From the NCBI GenBank assembly GCA_023443745.1, contig JAEZTB010000060.1, positions 1-64,000 of the forward strand: DNA of 64,000 bases, in the 5' to 3' direction. Positions 1-6,855 of this stretch are shown here, in pieces; position 1 is the stretch's first letter; each line of letters starts with the position of its first letter. This DNA is from Bacillota bacterium. GTDB taxonomy: Bacteria > Bacillota > Clostridia > DSM-8532. The position numbers and the translations under genes were made by a program. The notes under the pieces were generated by a model. It had not been told where the DNA came from and did not search any database. It saw only the letters and a list, made by a program, of their open reading frames with translations.

Positions 1-203
1 CATAAAAACTATATTTTGGGGAATAATCGTTACGAACTCTATCTTATTAAATCGAATTACATAAGCTAATCCTATTTACCAGAGAAGTGTCAAAAATCAC
101 TCATACACAGAAATCTTTTCATTCCCCTGATCAATCCCTCTTACGGGCTGTCAGCACCCCTATTGTCTTGTATCACTAATTGTTTAGCATTCTTTCTATC
201 ACT

Positions 204-935
204 CTATTCATCGTCATCTTCATCTTCATCTGTGTCGTCGCTGTCGTCCTGATCATCGACATCTTCATCCGCGTCACACGTGATGTCATCCTCATTGACA
301 CTATTACCCTCATTCAAGTCATCTATTCTGATATCTATAGTCTCCAGAAGTTCTATCAAATCACTGATTCTTACTGTGGACAGTTCTTCAATAGAAAGCA
401 TAGGATCACCCTGAATAAGTTCTGAAATAAGCTCCATCTTGCCTGCTGATATGTCGTTTTCTTGCGCGGCCTTAACTGCATGAACATCAAGCTCAACACT
501 CTGATGCAGTAAAGTTGCATTTAATCGTTTTTCCTCAAGATAAGCTGAAATGACAGCATCCAGATTTTTCTTAAGCTCTACATCAGCATTGTTGTTAATA
601 GAGATTAAAACCCGATTATCCTTATCCGGTGCAAGATACCCATTAAGAATCATTCTGTCTACGATATTTTTGATTACGACCTCCAGATTTTTATCTGTTA
701 ACTGATATCCGGCCATTACTTGTTTTGCATCTTCATTGACAGGCTTGATTGAGACAACCTGTCCTAATCGATTGGTTTGAATTTCAATGCTTGGATTTAC
801 ATCTAATGAAATATAGTTGCTTGGGACTATTAAGTATCCCCATATTATGAATCCGACCGCCAGTAAAGCTAACATTATTCCACTTAATAATAAAACATTC
901 CTTTTCTTCATTGCAGTTATCTTTGTATCTGACAT
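204..935 (-). CDS. RsgI-like membrane anti-sigma factor (second copy)
   Basis: Predicted membrane-anchored anti-sigma factor. After a short basic N-terminus there is one hydrophobic helix (about residues 15-37), then an extracytoplasmic domain opening with SLDVNPSIEIQ, the signature of the RsgI middle domain, and a C-terminal tail that is almost all Asp/Glu. It shares this plan with the gene just upstream at 1058-2092, so it looks like a duplicate. The ATG at 935 has an AAGGAG site 8 nt before it; an in-frame ATG at 968 has none. It has no RsgI_N-like cytoplasmic domain, so sigma binding must rest on the short N-terminus or be absent. Probably third in the sigma operon, after a 122-bp gap. 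Confidence 0.8.
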   Translation of the reverse strand: MSDTKITAMKKRNVLLLSGIMLALLAVGFIIWGYLIVPSNYISLDVNPSIEIQTNRLGQVVSIKPVNEDAKQVMAGYQLTDKNLEVVIKNIVDRMILNGYLAPDKDNRVLISINNNADVELKKNLDAVISAYLEEKRLNATLLHQSVELDVHAVKAAQENDISAGKMELISELIQGDPMLSIEELSTVRISDLIELLETIDIRIDDLNEGNSVNEDDITCDADEDVDDQDDSDDTDEDEDDDE

Positions 936-1057
936 AACAATCACTCCTTGCATGATAGTTTTAGTCAAGGGATTCTTTTATCCCTTCTATTTTGATAACG
1001 CTGAAAAAGCAAGTTTTATTGCATTTATTTATTTTTTATATTCAAATATTGAAACTG

Positions 1058-2092
1058 TTATTCATTCTCTGCCTCTTCTGAGCTTGGAACGGCATCATCA
1101 TTATCTTCTGCGTACTCATCCTCTTCACCGTCATCATTGTCTTCTTCATTTTCGGTTTCACCATCATCACTGCTATTATTATCCTGGTCGTGATCTTCAC
1201 TGCTATCATTATCGTCAATATCTGACGAGCTGTCATCTTCGCTATCGGCATCTTCAATTGAATCATCTTCATCTCTGTCATCAATATCCGTATTAGACAG
1301 CTCCTCTTTATCTCTATAGTTAAAATAATCATCATCAAATTTAATTGTTCTGGTTAGATCAATTGCGTTTTCTTTAGCTATCAAAACCAGCTCTTCTATA
1401 GTCTTGTGCGATAAATCACCAAGTGAAAATTTGTTGCTACCTGAAAGAATTTCATTTATCAGCTTTATTTTTCCAGTTGAGATGCTGTACTTTTTCGCCA
1501 AGGCTGAATCATCTTTATCTTTGGCATAAGCCTGCCTTAATACGTGAATTGATATTTTCTGCGATGATATTACCTCTTGAATCGCCTCATCCAATATGAC
1601 AGTAAGGGCATCGGCCTTTTTGGCATCTTTGTTTTCCACAGATACCATAATGACGTTTTTGTCACGGCTTAGATAACCATGACTGATCATAGAGTCTAAG
1701 ATAGCGTTAACTGCATTTCTTAAATCCATATTTTTAAGGCTTTTCTCATCGAATACTTCTTTCGCACCCTCATTTAATACCCTTGCCGATAATACTCTGT
1801 TTTGCTTATTTATTACCAGCTCGATGCTTGGATTGACATCTAAGGAAACGACATACCCTGGCATTCTGTATTGAAAAAACCAACCAGAAAAGCAAATCAG
1901 CAAAACAAAACAGAGGGCAAAAGCCGTTAAGAGTTTTCTGCGGCATTGAGGCACCTGCTCCACCTGCTGATTTGTTATATAATCATGCTTTGTCATTTTA
2001 ACAACCGGCATGTTTGCCAACTTTTCAAAATCTACAGTAGGTGCCTTTTCTAATGCTCTTCTTATTGATTTTTTTATATTTGACTTTTTCAT
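1058..2092 (-). CDS. RsgI-like membrane anti-sigma factor (first copy)
   Basis: 344-residue predicted anti-sigma factor. A cytoplasmic N-terminus of about 60 residues is followed by one membrane helix (about 52-72), an extracytoplasmic domain starting with SLDVNPSIELV, and a tail of about 80 residues rich in Asp, Glu and Ser. The start codon overlaps the sigma-factor stop codon in TAATG, so the two are translationally coupled, as expected for a sigma/anti-sigma pair. The domain belongs to the family first described in Bacillus RsgI, but the partner here is an ECF factor rather than SigI. The ligand sensed by the outer domain cannot be told from sequence. Confidence 0.85.
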   Translation of the reverse strand: MKKSNIKKSIRRALEKAPTVDFEKLANMPVVKMTKHDYITNQQVEQVPQCRRKLLTAFALCFVLLICFSGWFFQYRMPGYVVSLDVNPSIELVINKQNRVLSARVLNEGAKEVFDEKSLKNMDLRNAVNAILDSMISHGYLSRDKNVIMVSVENKDAKKADALTVILDEAIQEVISSQKISIHVLRQAYAKDKDDSALAKKYSISTGKIKLINEILSGSNKFSLGDLSHKTIEELVLIAKENAIDLTRTIKFDDDYFNYRDKEELSNTDIDDRDEDDSIEDADSEDDSSSDIDDNDSSEDHDQDNNSSDDGETENEEDNDDGEEDEYAEDNDDAVPSSEEAENE

Positions 2093-2682
2093 TACAGCAC
2101 CCCCTGCTCTGCAAGATGTTTCTTGAGCTTTTTTAAGCCTCGATGATATTTAGATAAGGATGTGGAAAGCGGTATACCCAGGCTTTTTGCTATTTGATGA
2201 TGTGCAAGGCCTGAAACGGCATGAAGCAATATAATTTCCCTTTCCTGCTGATTCAAGATTTTAAAAGCCGCCTGCAGAATCAGCTTGTCTTCATTTTCAG
2301 TAATATAGGAGAACGCAAGATCATTCTCTATATCCTCCATTTGCATGACCTCGGCATGTTTTCTGGTCCTGAGCTTACTTTTTGACAAGTTTCGTGCAAT
2401 GGTAAAGACCCATGCCATTGGTTTTCCCATCGGCTTATAAAGATGAGCTGCGGCGCGTATTTTCAGATATGTATCTTGCACAACATCAAGAGCATCGTCA
2501 TGGTTTTTCAATATTGACAAAGCAAAGGCGTATAAACTGCGCTCAGTGTGGCGGAACAGCTCTTCAAATGCAGACAAATCATCTTCCGCAATTCTAATGA
2601 ACAGCTCATCATCAATTTCTGTTCTTATATGCTTCTTCATGTATGAGCTCTCATCTTCAATACTGCTTAAAAAAAACATCAT
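2092..2682 (-). CDS. ECF-type RNA polymerase sigma factor
   Basis: Sigma-70 family factor of the extracytoplasmic-function group. Region 2 (about residues 35-105) contains the typical NHDDALDVVQDTYLK segment and the AWVFTIARN helix. Region 4 (about 135-190) has a clear helix-turn-helix (QREIILLHAVSGLAHHQIAK). There is no region 3, as usual for ECF factors. Start is uncertain: 2682/2679 lies 8 nt after a weak AGGGTG, while an internal ATG at 2640 gives a 182-residue protein. First gene of an operon with two anti-sigma factors. A TATAAT on the minus strand lies just upstream. Confidence 0.88.
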   Translation of the reverse strand: MMFFLSSIEDESSYMKKHIRTEIDDELFIRIAEDDLSAFEELFRHTERSLYAFALSILKNHDDALDVVQDTYLKIRAAAHLYKPMGKPMAWVFTIARNLSKSKLRTRKHAEVMQMEDIENDLAFSYITENEDKLILQAAFKILNQQEREIILLHAVSGLAHHQIAKSLGIPLSTSLSKYHRGLKKLKKHLAEQGVL

Positions 2683-2755
2683 TCGCTTTTCACCCTATTA
2701 TAATAACGTTTTGAATGGATGTTCTATTGCATGCCGATAGAAATTTCCGCATAAT

Positions 2756-2789
2756 AGTAAAAACCTCACAACCGTTAAGCTGTGAGGTT
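2756..2789 (-). terminator. Original tRNA-Lys terminator, now detached
   Basis: A perfect 9-bp stem (AACCTCACA / TGTGAGGTT) with a 10-nt loop, followed on the minus strand by TTTTAC. It lies immediately beyond the left copy of the tRNA-Lys 3' end, where the terminator of the intact tRNA operon would have been before prophage insertion. The intact tRNA-Lys is now 42 kb away and uses a prophage-encoded hairpin instead. Confidence 0.7.
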
Positions 2790-2790
2790 C

Positions 2791-2838
2791 TGGTGATCCA
2801 CCGGAGACTCGAACTCCGGACACCTTGATTAAAAGTCA
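2791..2838 (-). repeat. Left attachment site (48-bp tRNA-Lys 3' fragment)
   Basis: Perfect 48-bp direct repeat of 44835-44882. It equals the last 48 nt of tRNA-Lys, from the anticodon loop through the encoded CCA, and lacks the 5' half of the tRNA, so it is not a functional gene. Insertion into the 3' end of a tRNA gene with reconstruction of the tRNA by the incoming element is the classic pattern of tyrosine-recombinase prophages. Confidence 0.95.
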
Positions 2839-2900
2839 TAAATTTAAAAATAATGTAACGTTGATCATCACTAATTATAGAGTACTTTTTTATTCATTTT

Positions 2901-2919
2901 CACAACCATATTTCACAAC
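2901..2919 (+). repeat. Candidate integrase arm sites, left end
   Basis: Two direct CACAAC repeats (2901-2906 and 2914-2919), 13 bp apart, about 60 bp inside the left att core. The same hexamer, in the same orientation, occurs three times just inside the right att core (44713-44751). This placement fits arm-type binding sites for the N-terminal domain of the integrase. The binding role is inferred. Confidence 0.5.
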
Positions 2920-2923
2920 TTCA

Positions 2924-3148
2924 TTAATCTACTATGTGCTTGTTTGACCCTTTCTCAGCACCATCGATAAATCCTAAAAGATATATTTTTTCTATGAATT
3001 GTGCACCGATACCATATTGGTTTGCGAATCTTATAGAGCAATCATAAATAAACCGAAAATTATCTGGTGCAGCTAGGTTGTGTATTCTCTTGTCAATTTC
3101 CTGAAATGCTTCATCAAAACTACTGTTGGTTTTTAAGATTTCACTCAT
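2924..3148 (-). CDS. Small protein of unknown function beside attL
   Basis: 74 residues, not recognised. It has no signal peptide or membrane segment and is predicted to be soluble and helical. GGAGG lies 9 nt before the ATG. It is the gene nearest the left attachment site, separated from the late operon by the + strand regulator block at 3.3-3.9 kb, so it probably has its own promoter. This position is typical of accessory genes. Confidence 0.6.
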   Translation of the reverse strand: MSEILKTNSSFDEAFQEIDKRIHNLAAPDNFRFIYDCSIRFANQYGIGAQFIEKIYLLGFIDGAEKGSNKHIVD

Positions 3149-3281
3149 TAAGCATAACCTCCGTTAAAAACCTGTTGTTTATTATGTCGAAGGTCCCCTG
3201 TTGCGTTTCTTTTGTGGCTTTGATACAATCAAATCAATTCATCAAACAATCCTCCTCTTTTATTGATGTGAGGTGACGATT

Positions 3282-3327
3282 AAAGGAGGCTTACGTCGAT
3301 GAAACGTGTGGAGCCTCCTTTATTTTT
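3282..3327 (+). terminator. Hairpin that also encloses a ribosome site
   Basis: A 10-bp perfect stem (AAAGGAGGCT / AGCCTCCTTT) with a 20-nt loop, followed by ATTTTTAT on the + strand. It looks like an intrinsic terminator in the otherwise gene-poor stretch 3149-3501. The 5' arm of the stem contains a perfect AAAGGAGG sequence placed 9 nt before the ATG at 3299, so the hairpin could hide a ribosome site instead of, or as well as, ending a transcript. Confidence 0.5.
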
Positions 3328-3361
3328 ATCATTATGTCGAACATGTGTTCTTTTATTATAA
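3299..3361 (+). CDS. Possible 20-residue hydrophobic peptide
   Basis: A 20-codon reading frame (MKRVEPPLFLSLCRTCVLLL) whose ribosome site AAAGGAGG is ideally spaced but buried in the stem of the hairpin at 3282-3321. Short hydrophobic peptides under a sequestered ribosome site recall type I toxins, but the length is at the low end and there is no paired antisense gene that I can identify. It may be chance. Confidence 0.25.
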   Translation: MKRVEPPLFLSLCRTCVLLL

Positions 3362-3411
3362 AACCAAATAACTTTCAAAGCAATAGCGCTGTTTAGTTAT
3401 TTACCACCTCA

Positions 3412-3487
3412 TTAACGTTTTTCGCATATATTTTGCGTTAATCTGCATTTTGTAACGAAATATGATACCATTTGCCCATATAATGGT
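3412..3487 (+). promoter_or_regulatory. Promoter/operator region of the 3502 regulator
   Basis: Contains a dyad with outer half-sites TTAACG (3412-3417) and CGTTAA (3436-3441) and inner CGCA/TGCG, then a TATAAT at 3479-3484 embedded in a second dyad ACCATT/AATGGT (3467-3487). No good -35 hexamer is visible. The arrangement suggests autoregulation by the XRE protein encoded immediately downstream. This is inferred from position. Confidence 0.5.
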
Positions 3488-3501
3488 AGGGAGAAAGTAT
3501 C

Positions 3502-3720
3502 ATGCTTAGAGTACGTTTAGCTGTATTGCTTGCTGAAAATAAAATGAATGTCGCTGATCTTCATAGAATTACTGGTATAAGGTACAACACATTAAATGAC
3601 TATAACAACGAGATGGCCTTGAGTATTAAATTTGAACACATTGATAAAATTTGCTATGCCTTGGACTGCACCCCGGATGATTTATTCAAATATGAAAGAA
3701 CACCACCTATTCAAGATTAA
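3502..3720 (+). CDS. XRE-family helix-turn-helix regulator
   Basis: 72-residue Cro/C1-type DNA-binding protein made of a single HTH domain (about residues 5-65; NVADLHRITGIRYNTLNDY is the recognition region), ending with the CDCTPDDLFKYE motif typical of the small YozG-like family. The ribosome site GGGAGA lies 7 nt before the ATG. It is on the + strand, opposite to the late genes, with a palindromic control region upstream. It is separate from the main CI-like repressor at 43182 and may regulate the small gene that follows. Confidence 0.85.
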   Translation: MLRVRLAVLLAENKMNVADLHRITGIRYNTLNDYNNEMALSIKFEHIDKICYALDCTPDDLFKYERTPPIQD

Positions 3721-3807
3721 TTTATTATGCTTATTGGCACAATTATAAACTGAAATGCTCCTAATTATATAGTATTAATATGAAAGCAACGAAAAGGAGA
3801 AATGTAT

Positions 3808-3912
3808 ATGAATTTGTCAACGGAAAAGAAAGAAAATATAAATTCTGTTTCGCAAACTCTAAAATGCACTTATAGAACGCATCAGCGAAAAATAACACGT
3901 CGTCTCAGGTGA
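3808..3912 (+). CDS. Small basic peptide, 34 residues
   Basis: Reading frame with a strong AAAAGGAG site 8 nt before the ATG, encoding a Lys/Arg-rich, soluble peptide (starts MNLSTEKKENINSV, ends ITRRLR). No family recognised. It follows the XRE regulator on the same strand by 87 bp. The good ribosome site is the main support. It could encode a small DNA- or RNA-binding peptide, but that is speculation. Confidence 0.5.
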   Translation: MNLSTEKKENINSVSQTLKCTYRTHQRKITRRLR

Positions 3913-3957
3913 TTCATTGTCAGGCGCCCCTTTCTTATTTCACTTTGAAAAAAGTCA

Positions 3958-3986
3958 TAAAAAAAGAACCCCGGCGTTAACCGGGG
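3958..3986 (-). terminator. Terminator of the prophage late operon
   Basis: Stem CCCCGG / CCGGGG (3969-3986) with a 6-nt loop, followed on the minus strand by TTCTTTTTTT. It ends leftward transcription after the antirepressor gene at 4113. A second perfect hairpin without a T-run (CTCCGATTT / AAATCGGAG, 3998-4016) precedes it. The rest of 3913-4112 shows no gene. Confidence 0.8.
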
Positions 3987-4112
3987 AATTGCGCATGCTC
4001 CGATTTGAAATCGGAGCTGTTCAAATTTTCAATCTTCCGCTGTTTATAGATGTGATGTCCATAAATTTACCTACCCCTGTTTTGAGAGGATAGAGAGTAA
4101 AAAACCCCAGCA

Positions 4113-4802
4113 TTAACCGAGGCGCTTAAACATGCTTGGGTTTGTCAGGACGTCTTTAATGTTGTCGTATTCCTTGCCTAGTTCCAATAGGCTTTCTATG
4201 ATTCGCTCATAGCTTATTACTTCCCTAAGTTCCTGTGGCGCGAGTACGCTTCTGACGCTATCGTCTTTGGAAAGTCCGTATAGTTCCCTGAGCTGCTTGG
4301 CGTTTTTGCCAGTCACGATTTTATAGACAAGGTCCGTATAATATTTATATGCCCATTTCTTATTTGGGCTTTCAGGAAGCATTTCCTTAAGGACATCGGT
4401 GAACAATCTTCTTTCTGCTCTGCTTCTGGCGTGAATGATTTTTAGATCGCGATAACGCTTTTCGGCCTCAATGAAATATTTACGGACCATACGGCCTTTG
4501 TTGTTGTTCTCTACCATGGCAATTTCTTTAGCCATGTCCAGCCTTAATATGTATTCAGTCGCAGGCCTTCCCCCGGTACTTTTGCTCAAAATTGTGCAAA
4601 AGTCTTGACCCAGTATAAATCCGTAATCTTCTATTCTTCTGCTTATCCACATGTCGAACCTTGTTTCAATTTCTAGCCACCCATGAAGCTCCCTGGCGTT
4701 TACAAGTTGTTCGTGTTCCGGGCCTCCGGTGATGCATTTTCCTTCGTAAATAGGTATAATGCTTTGCTCCAATACTTTTAGTTCGTTGCTCTGTTTTTTC
4801 AT
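4113..4802 (-). CDS. AntA/AntB-family phage antirepressor
   Basis: 229 residues. The N-terminal part (about residues 20-110) matches the AntA/AntB antirepressor domain: LVNARELHGWLEIETRFDMW, then the RRIEDYGF and ATEYILRLDMAKEIAMVE segments. The C-terminal half is helical and not assigned. Antirepressors of this type inactivate the lysogenic repressor, by protein binding in the families that have been studied. It is the last gene of the leftward late direction, isolated from the lysis genes by two terminators, so it may have its own control. Confidence 0.85.
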   Translation of the reverse strand: MKKQSNELKVLEQSIIPIYEGKCITGGPEHEQLVNARELHGWLEIETRFDMWISRRIEDYGFILGQDFCTILSKSTGGRPATEYILRLDMAKEIAMVENNNKGRMVRKYFIEAEKRYRDLKIIHARSRAERRLFTDVLKEMLPESPNKKWAYKYYTDLVYKIVTGKNAKQLRELYGLSKDDSVRSVLAPQELREVISYERIIESLLELGKEYDNIKDVLTNPSMFKRLG

Positions 4803-4832
4803 ATACTACCTCTTTCTGCGGTGAGTCCGCTT

Positions 4833-4863
4833 AAAAATAAAAGGCTGGACCATTAGTCCAGCC
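4833..4863 (-). terminator. Intrinsic terminator between lysis genes and antirepressor
   Basis: Perfect 8-bp stem GGCTGGAC / GTCCAGCC (4843-4863) with a 5-nt loop, followed on the minus strand by TTTTATTTTTA. It lies 30 bp before the antirepressor start. Confidence 0.75.
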
Positions 4864-4910
4864 TCAGTTATTAGGGGCTATCATCACGACAGGCCCATTC
4901 TCTCATCGGT

Positions 4911-4939
4911 ATAAAATAACCCCCGGTGACCGAGGGTTA
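4911..4939 (-). terminator. Intrinsic terminator after the holin-like gene
   Basis: Hairpin TAACCC...GGGTTA with CCGG pairing inside (4917-4939), followed on the minus strand by TTTTAT. It directly abuts the stop codon of the gene at 4941. Confidence 0.65.
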
Positions 4940-4940
4940 C

Positions 4941-5297
4941 TTATAATAATGATGTTGTATTGGTTTCATTTGTACCGGTGCTATTATCAATCTTGCCGTT
5001 GTCCATGGCATCCTTTAAGATATCAAACCACTCCTGAAGCTTTTCTCTTAATGTTTGCTCAGTAATGATAAATCTCAACCATCCCGGTATAAGAGAATAT
5101 AGAGTTCTTATAACCAATTCAAACCGCTCTTTTCCCCTCTTGGTTCCGGTTATGTAGTTTTCCGCATACAATATGATCTCGTATGCCTTTGCTCTGAGAT
5201 AATCCCATTTACGGGTAATTACCAAGTATATGGTCCATCCCACTAATATCAATACAGCCAGTATTGATGTCCAGTTTTCTTTCATGAATTCCAACAT
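4941..5297 (-). CDS. Holin-like small membrane protein (LLH type)
   Basis: 118 residues with one N-terminal membrane helix (about 9-30), then a charged amphipathic region with the AYEIILYAENYITGTKRGKERFE pattern seen in LLH-type phage holins, and a polar Asn/Thr-rich tail. It sits directly downstream of the endolysin gene with a 14-bp gap, as holins do. The likely role is release of the endolysin across the cytoplasmic membrane. The family match is by pattern only, and a pore-forming function is inferred from position. Confidence 0.7.
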   Translation of the reverse strand: MLEFMKENWTSILAVLILVGWTIYLVITRKWDYLRAKAYEIILYAENYITGTKRGKERFELVIRTLYSLIPGWLRFIITEQTLREKLQEWFDILKDAMDNGKIDNSTGTNETNTTSLL

Positions 5298-5311
5298 GAT
5301 TCATCATCCTT

Positions 5312-6385
5312 TCACCAAAATAAAATAGCGGGTAATACCCGCGTAGTTTGGAAATGTTCCTTCCCGTCAACTCTCAAATTGCATGATCCTCCGCTGTCAA
5401 GTCCAATTGCCGTTCCATTACATCCAAGGTTTTTCATGGTTTCTGCAGCTCTCTCCCCGTCTGATTTTGGTCTAACTGCAATCACAATCTGTTTACTATC
5501 GTAGCCAATAGAAATGCGGTTTGTTTCGTAAGCTACTTCATTCCAGGTAAAACCTTCCCTCGCTACACCTTCCTTCACCGTCAAGCCCTCAGGGAAGAGA
5601 TTGAACCCTTGAACGCAAAACCAAATGTCATTTACTTTCGGTGCTATCTCAGAATCCAATCTCCACCCTGCTTCAACCCGGCCATCTTTGTAAACAATTA
5701 GTGTTCCCTTTGGATTGCCTTTCCACGTCTTATATTCGTGCCGCTCCGCGAGAACCTTGCCCTCAGAGATTAACCATCCAATAACCTTGGAGCCAGAGAA
5801 GAAATTGCAGTTGGCAAGATTCTTCCGGTTGGTAATAGACTTAGTGGCCTTGTTGACAATTTCAGCTTTCAGGTCCATAGGATTCATTCTGACAACATGG
5901 GTAGTTCCAATGACTTCATGGGTAAATGATGGACCAATCCCAATCAATTTCAAGAACTCTGCCTTTGCTATTGAGTGGCTTTTATTATTCTTGTCATAAG
6001 TCCAGAAAGACTCTGCTGCTCCGATCTGAGCATGGACGTAATAATCGCCAGAAGTGTTTTTATTGTCTGAGATTCCTATTCCATTTAACCCAGCAGCGTA
6101 ACAGGCCCTTGCGAGCTCATAAACAGTTTTATTGCTCTTAAGGTCTGCTGCTAAACCTTGCATATGCCGGCTATTTGGATCTCCACCCACTTTGGTATTA
6201 TGCTTCTTGCATCTATAACCTACGGCTATTGTGAGTGGTCCCACTATATTCCTTACCGCCTGAAGCTTTTCAAACATCTCTGGTTCATAAATCATAGAGT
6301 TACATCCGCAATGACATGTGAATTCTCCAAGTCTAAAGCTCTTTGCAATGTTCGGATTGTTTAAAACAGTAATCATCTTTTTCAC
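5312..6385 (-). CDS. Endolysin: M15 peptidase fused to a phosphodiester-glycosidase-like domain
   Basis: 357 residues in two parts. Residues 1-150 form a Peptidase_M15 domain with the zinc set H74, D81 (SRHMQGLAADL) and H118 (YYVHAQIG); such domains cleave peptide cross-links of peptidoglycan. Residues about 170-357 resemble the NAGPA/DUF2233 phosphodiester glycosidase fold (VQGFNLFPEG, AIGLDSGGSCNLRV). This second domain is not the usual cell-wall binding module, so the enzyme may attack a second bond, for example in wall teichoic acid or glycolipid phosphodiesters. No signal peptide is seen, which fits holin-dependent release. It lies between an XhlA-like gene and the holin-like gene. Confidence 0.85.
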   Translation of the reverse strand: MKKMITVLNNPNIAKSFRLGEFTCHCGCNSMIYEPEMFEKLQAVRNIVGPLTIAVGYRCKKHNTKVGGDPNSRHMQGLAADLKSNKTVYELARACYAAGLNGIGISDNKNTSGDYYVHAQIGAAESFWTYDKNNKSHSIAKAEFLKLIGIGPSFTHEVIGTTHVVRMNPMDLKAEIVNKATKSITNRKNLANCNFFSGSKVIGWLISEGKVLAERHEYKTWKGNPKGTLIVYKDGRVEAGWRLDSEIAPKVNDIWFCVQGFNLFPEGLTVKEGVAREGFTWNEVAYETNRISIGYDSKQIVIAVRPKSDGERAAETMKNLGCNGTAIGLDSGGSCNLRVDGKEHFQTTRVLPAILFW

Positions 6386-6391
6386 TCCTCC

Positions 6392-6739
6392 CTACTCTTC
6401 TTGTTTCCTTGCTTTAACAACGGTGTGTCCATGGTCTCTCTCAAGGTGATCGTTAAGGCGGTTATGTTCCATTTTTGCGGATTCGTATCCTTTTGCTGCT
6501 GTTCCGGCTATCGTAACCATTTGCTTACTTAATTCATCACACCGGCCCTCAAGTCTCTTAACATCATCATTTAACCTTGACTCAATCCGTTCAACACTCT
6601 CCTTTATGTATTTTAGGTCTGTGGCCAGACTTCCTGCTTCCTTTCCCTCTGCCTTGTGATTCGTTATCCTACCTAAATAAAATCCAGCAATAGCAAGTAT
6701 TAATCCAGCGATTGCAACTATAGTCCCTGTATCCGGCAT
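6392..6739 (-). CDS. XhlA-like membrane/coiled-coil protein of the lysis module
   Basis: 115 residues from the ATG at 6739, which has GGAGG 7 nt upstream (an upstream in-frame start at 6763 has none). One N-terminal membrane helix (TIVAIAGLILAIAGFYLG) is followed by a long coiled-coil segment and a His-rich end (HLERDHGH). Similar proteins sit beside phage endolysins and holins (XhlA type) and are thought to help lysis. It lies 6 bp before the endolysin gene. Confidence 0.65.
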   Translation of the reverse strand: MPDTGTIVAIAGLILAIAGFYLGRITNHKAEGKEAGSLATDLKYIKESVERIESRLNDDVKRLEGRCDELSKQMVTIAGTAAKGYESAKMEHNRLNDHLERDHGHTVVKARKQEE

Positions 6740-6765
6740 TGCTAATCCTCCTTTGTAATTCAAAT

Positions 6766-6795
6766 ATAAAAAGACGGGTAATCCCGTCGTTTTTT
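6766..6795. terminator. Bidirectional terminator GACGGG/CCCGTC
   Basis: Stem GACGGG / CCCGTC (6773-6788) with a 4-nt loop. T-runs lie on both sides: GTTTTTTAT on the + strand and TTTTTATATTT on the minus strand. It separates the lysis genes from the + strand gene at 6856. Confidence 0.7.
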
Positions 6796-6823
6796 ATAAA
6801 CTATAGTTTGTTATGTAAAATTG

Positions 6824-6832
6824 TGGTATAAT
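6824..6832 (+). promoter_or_regulatory. Extended -10 promoter of the 6856 gene
   Basis: TGGTATAAT, an extended -10 element, lies 24 bp before the start codon, with AAGGAG in between. No convincing -35 hexamer is present. The same TTGTGGTATAAT string stands before the + strand gene at 41118, and a one-base variant before 42126. Confidence 0.6.
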
Positions 6833-6855
6833 ATTGATTAAAGGAGTTGATTTTA

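Noticed and set aside
817..1338. Overlapping long frames on both strands with His/Tyr-rich or Met/Lys-rich products
   Set aside because: They are out-of-frame readings of the Asp/Glu-rich tail codons of the anti-sigma genes; composition is abnormal and no ribosome sites are present.
2791..2838. A second tRNA-Lys gene at the left end
   Set aside because: Only the 3' 48 nt are present; the acceptor 5' strand and D-arm are missing, so it is the att core.
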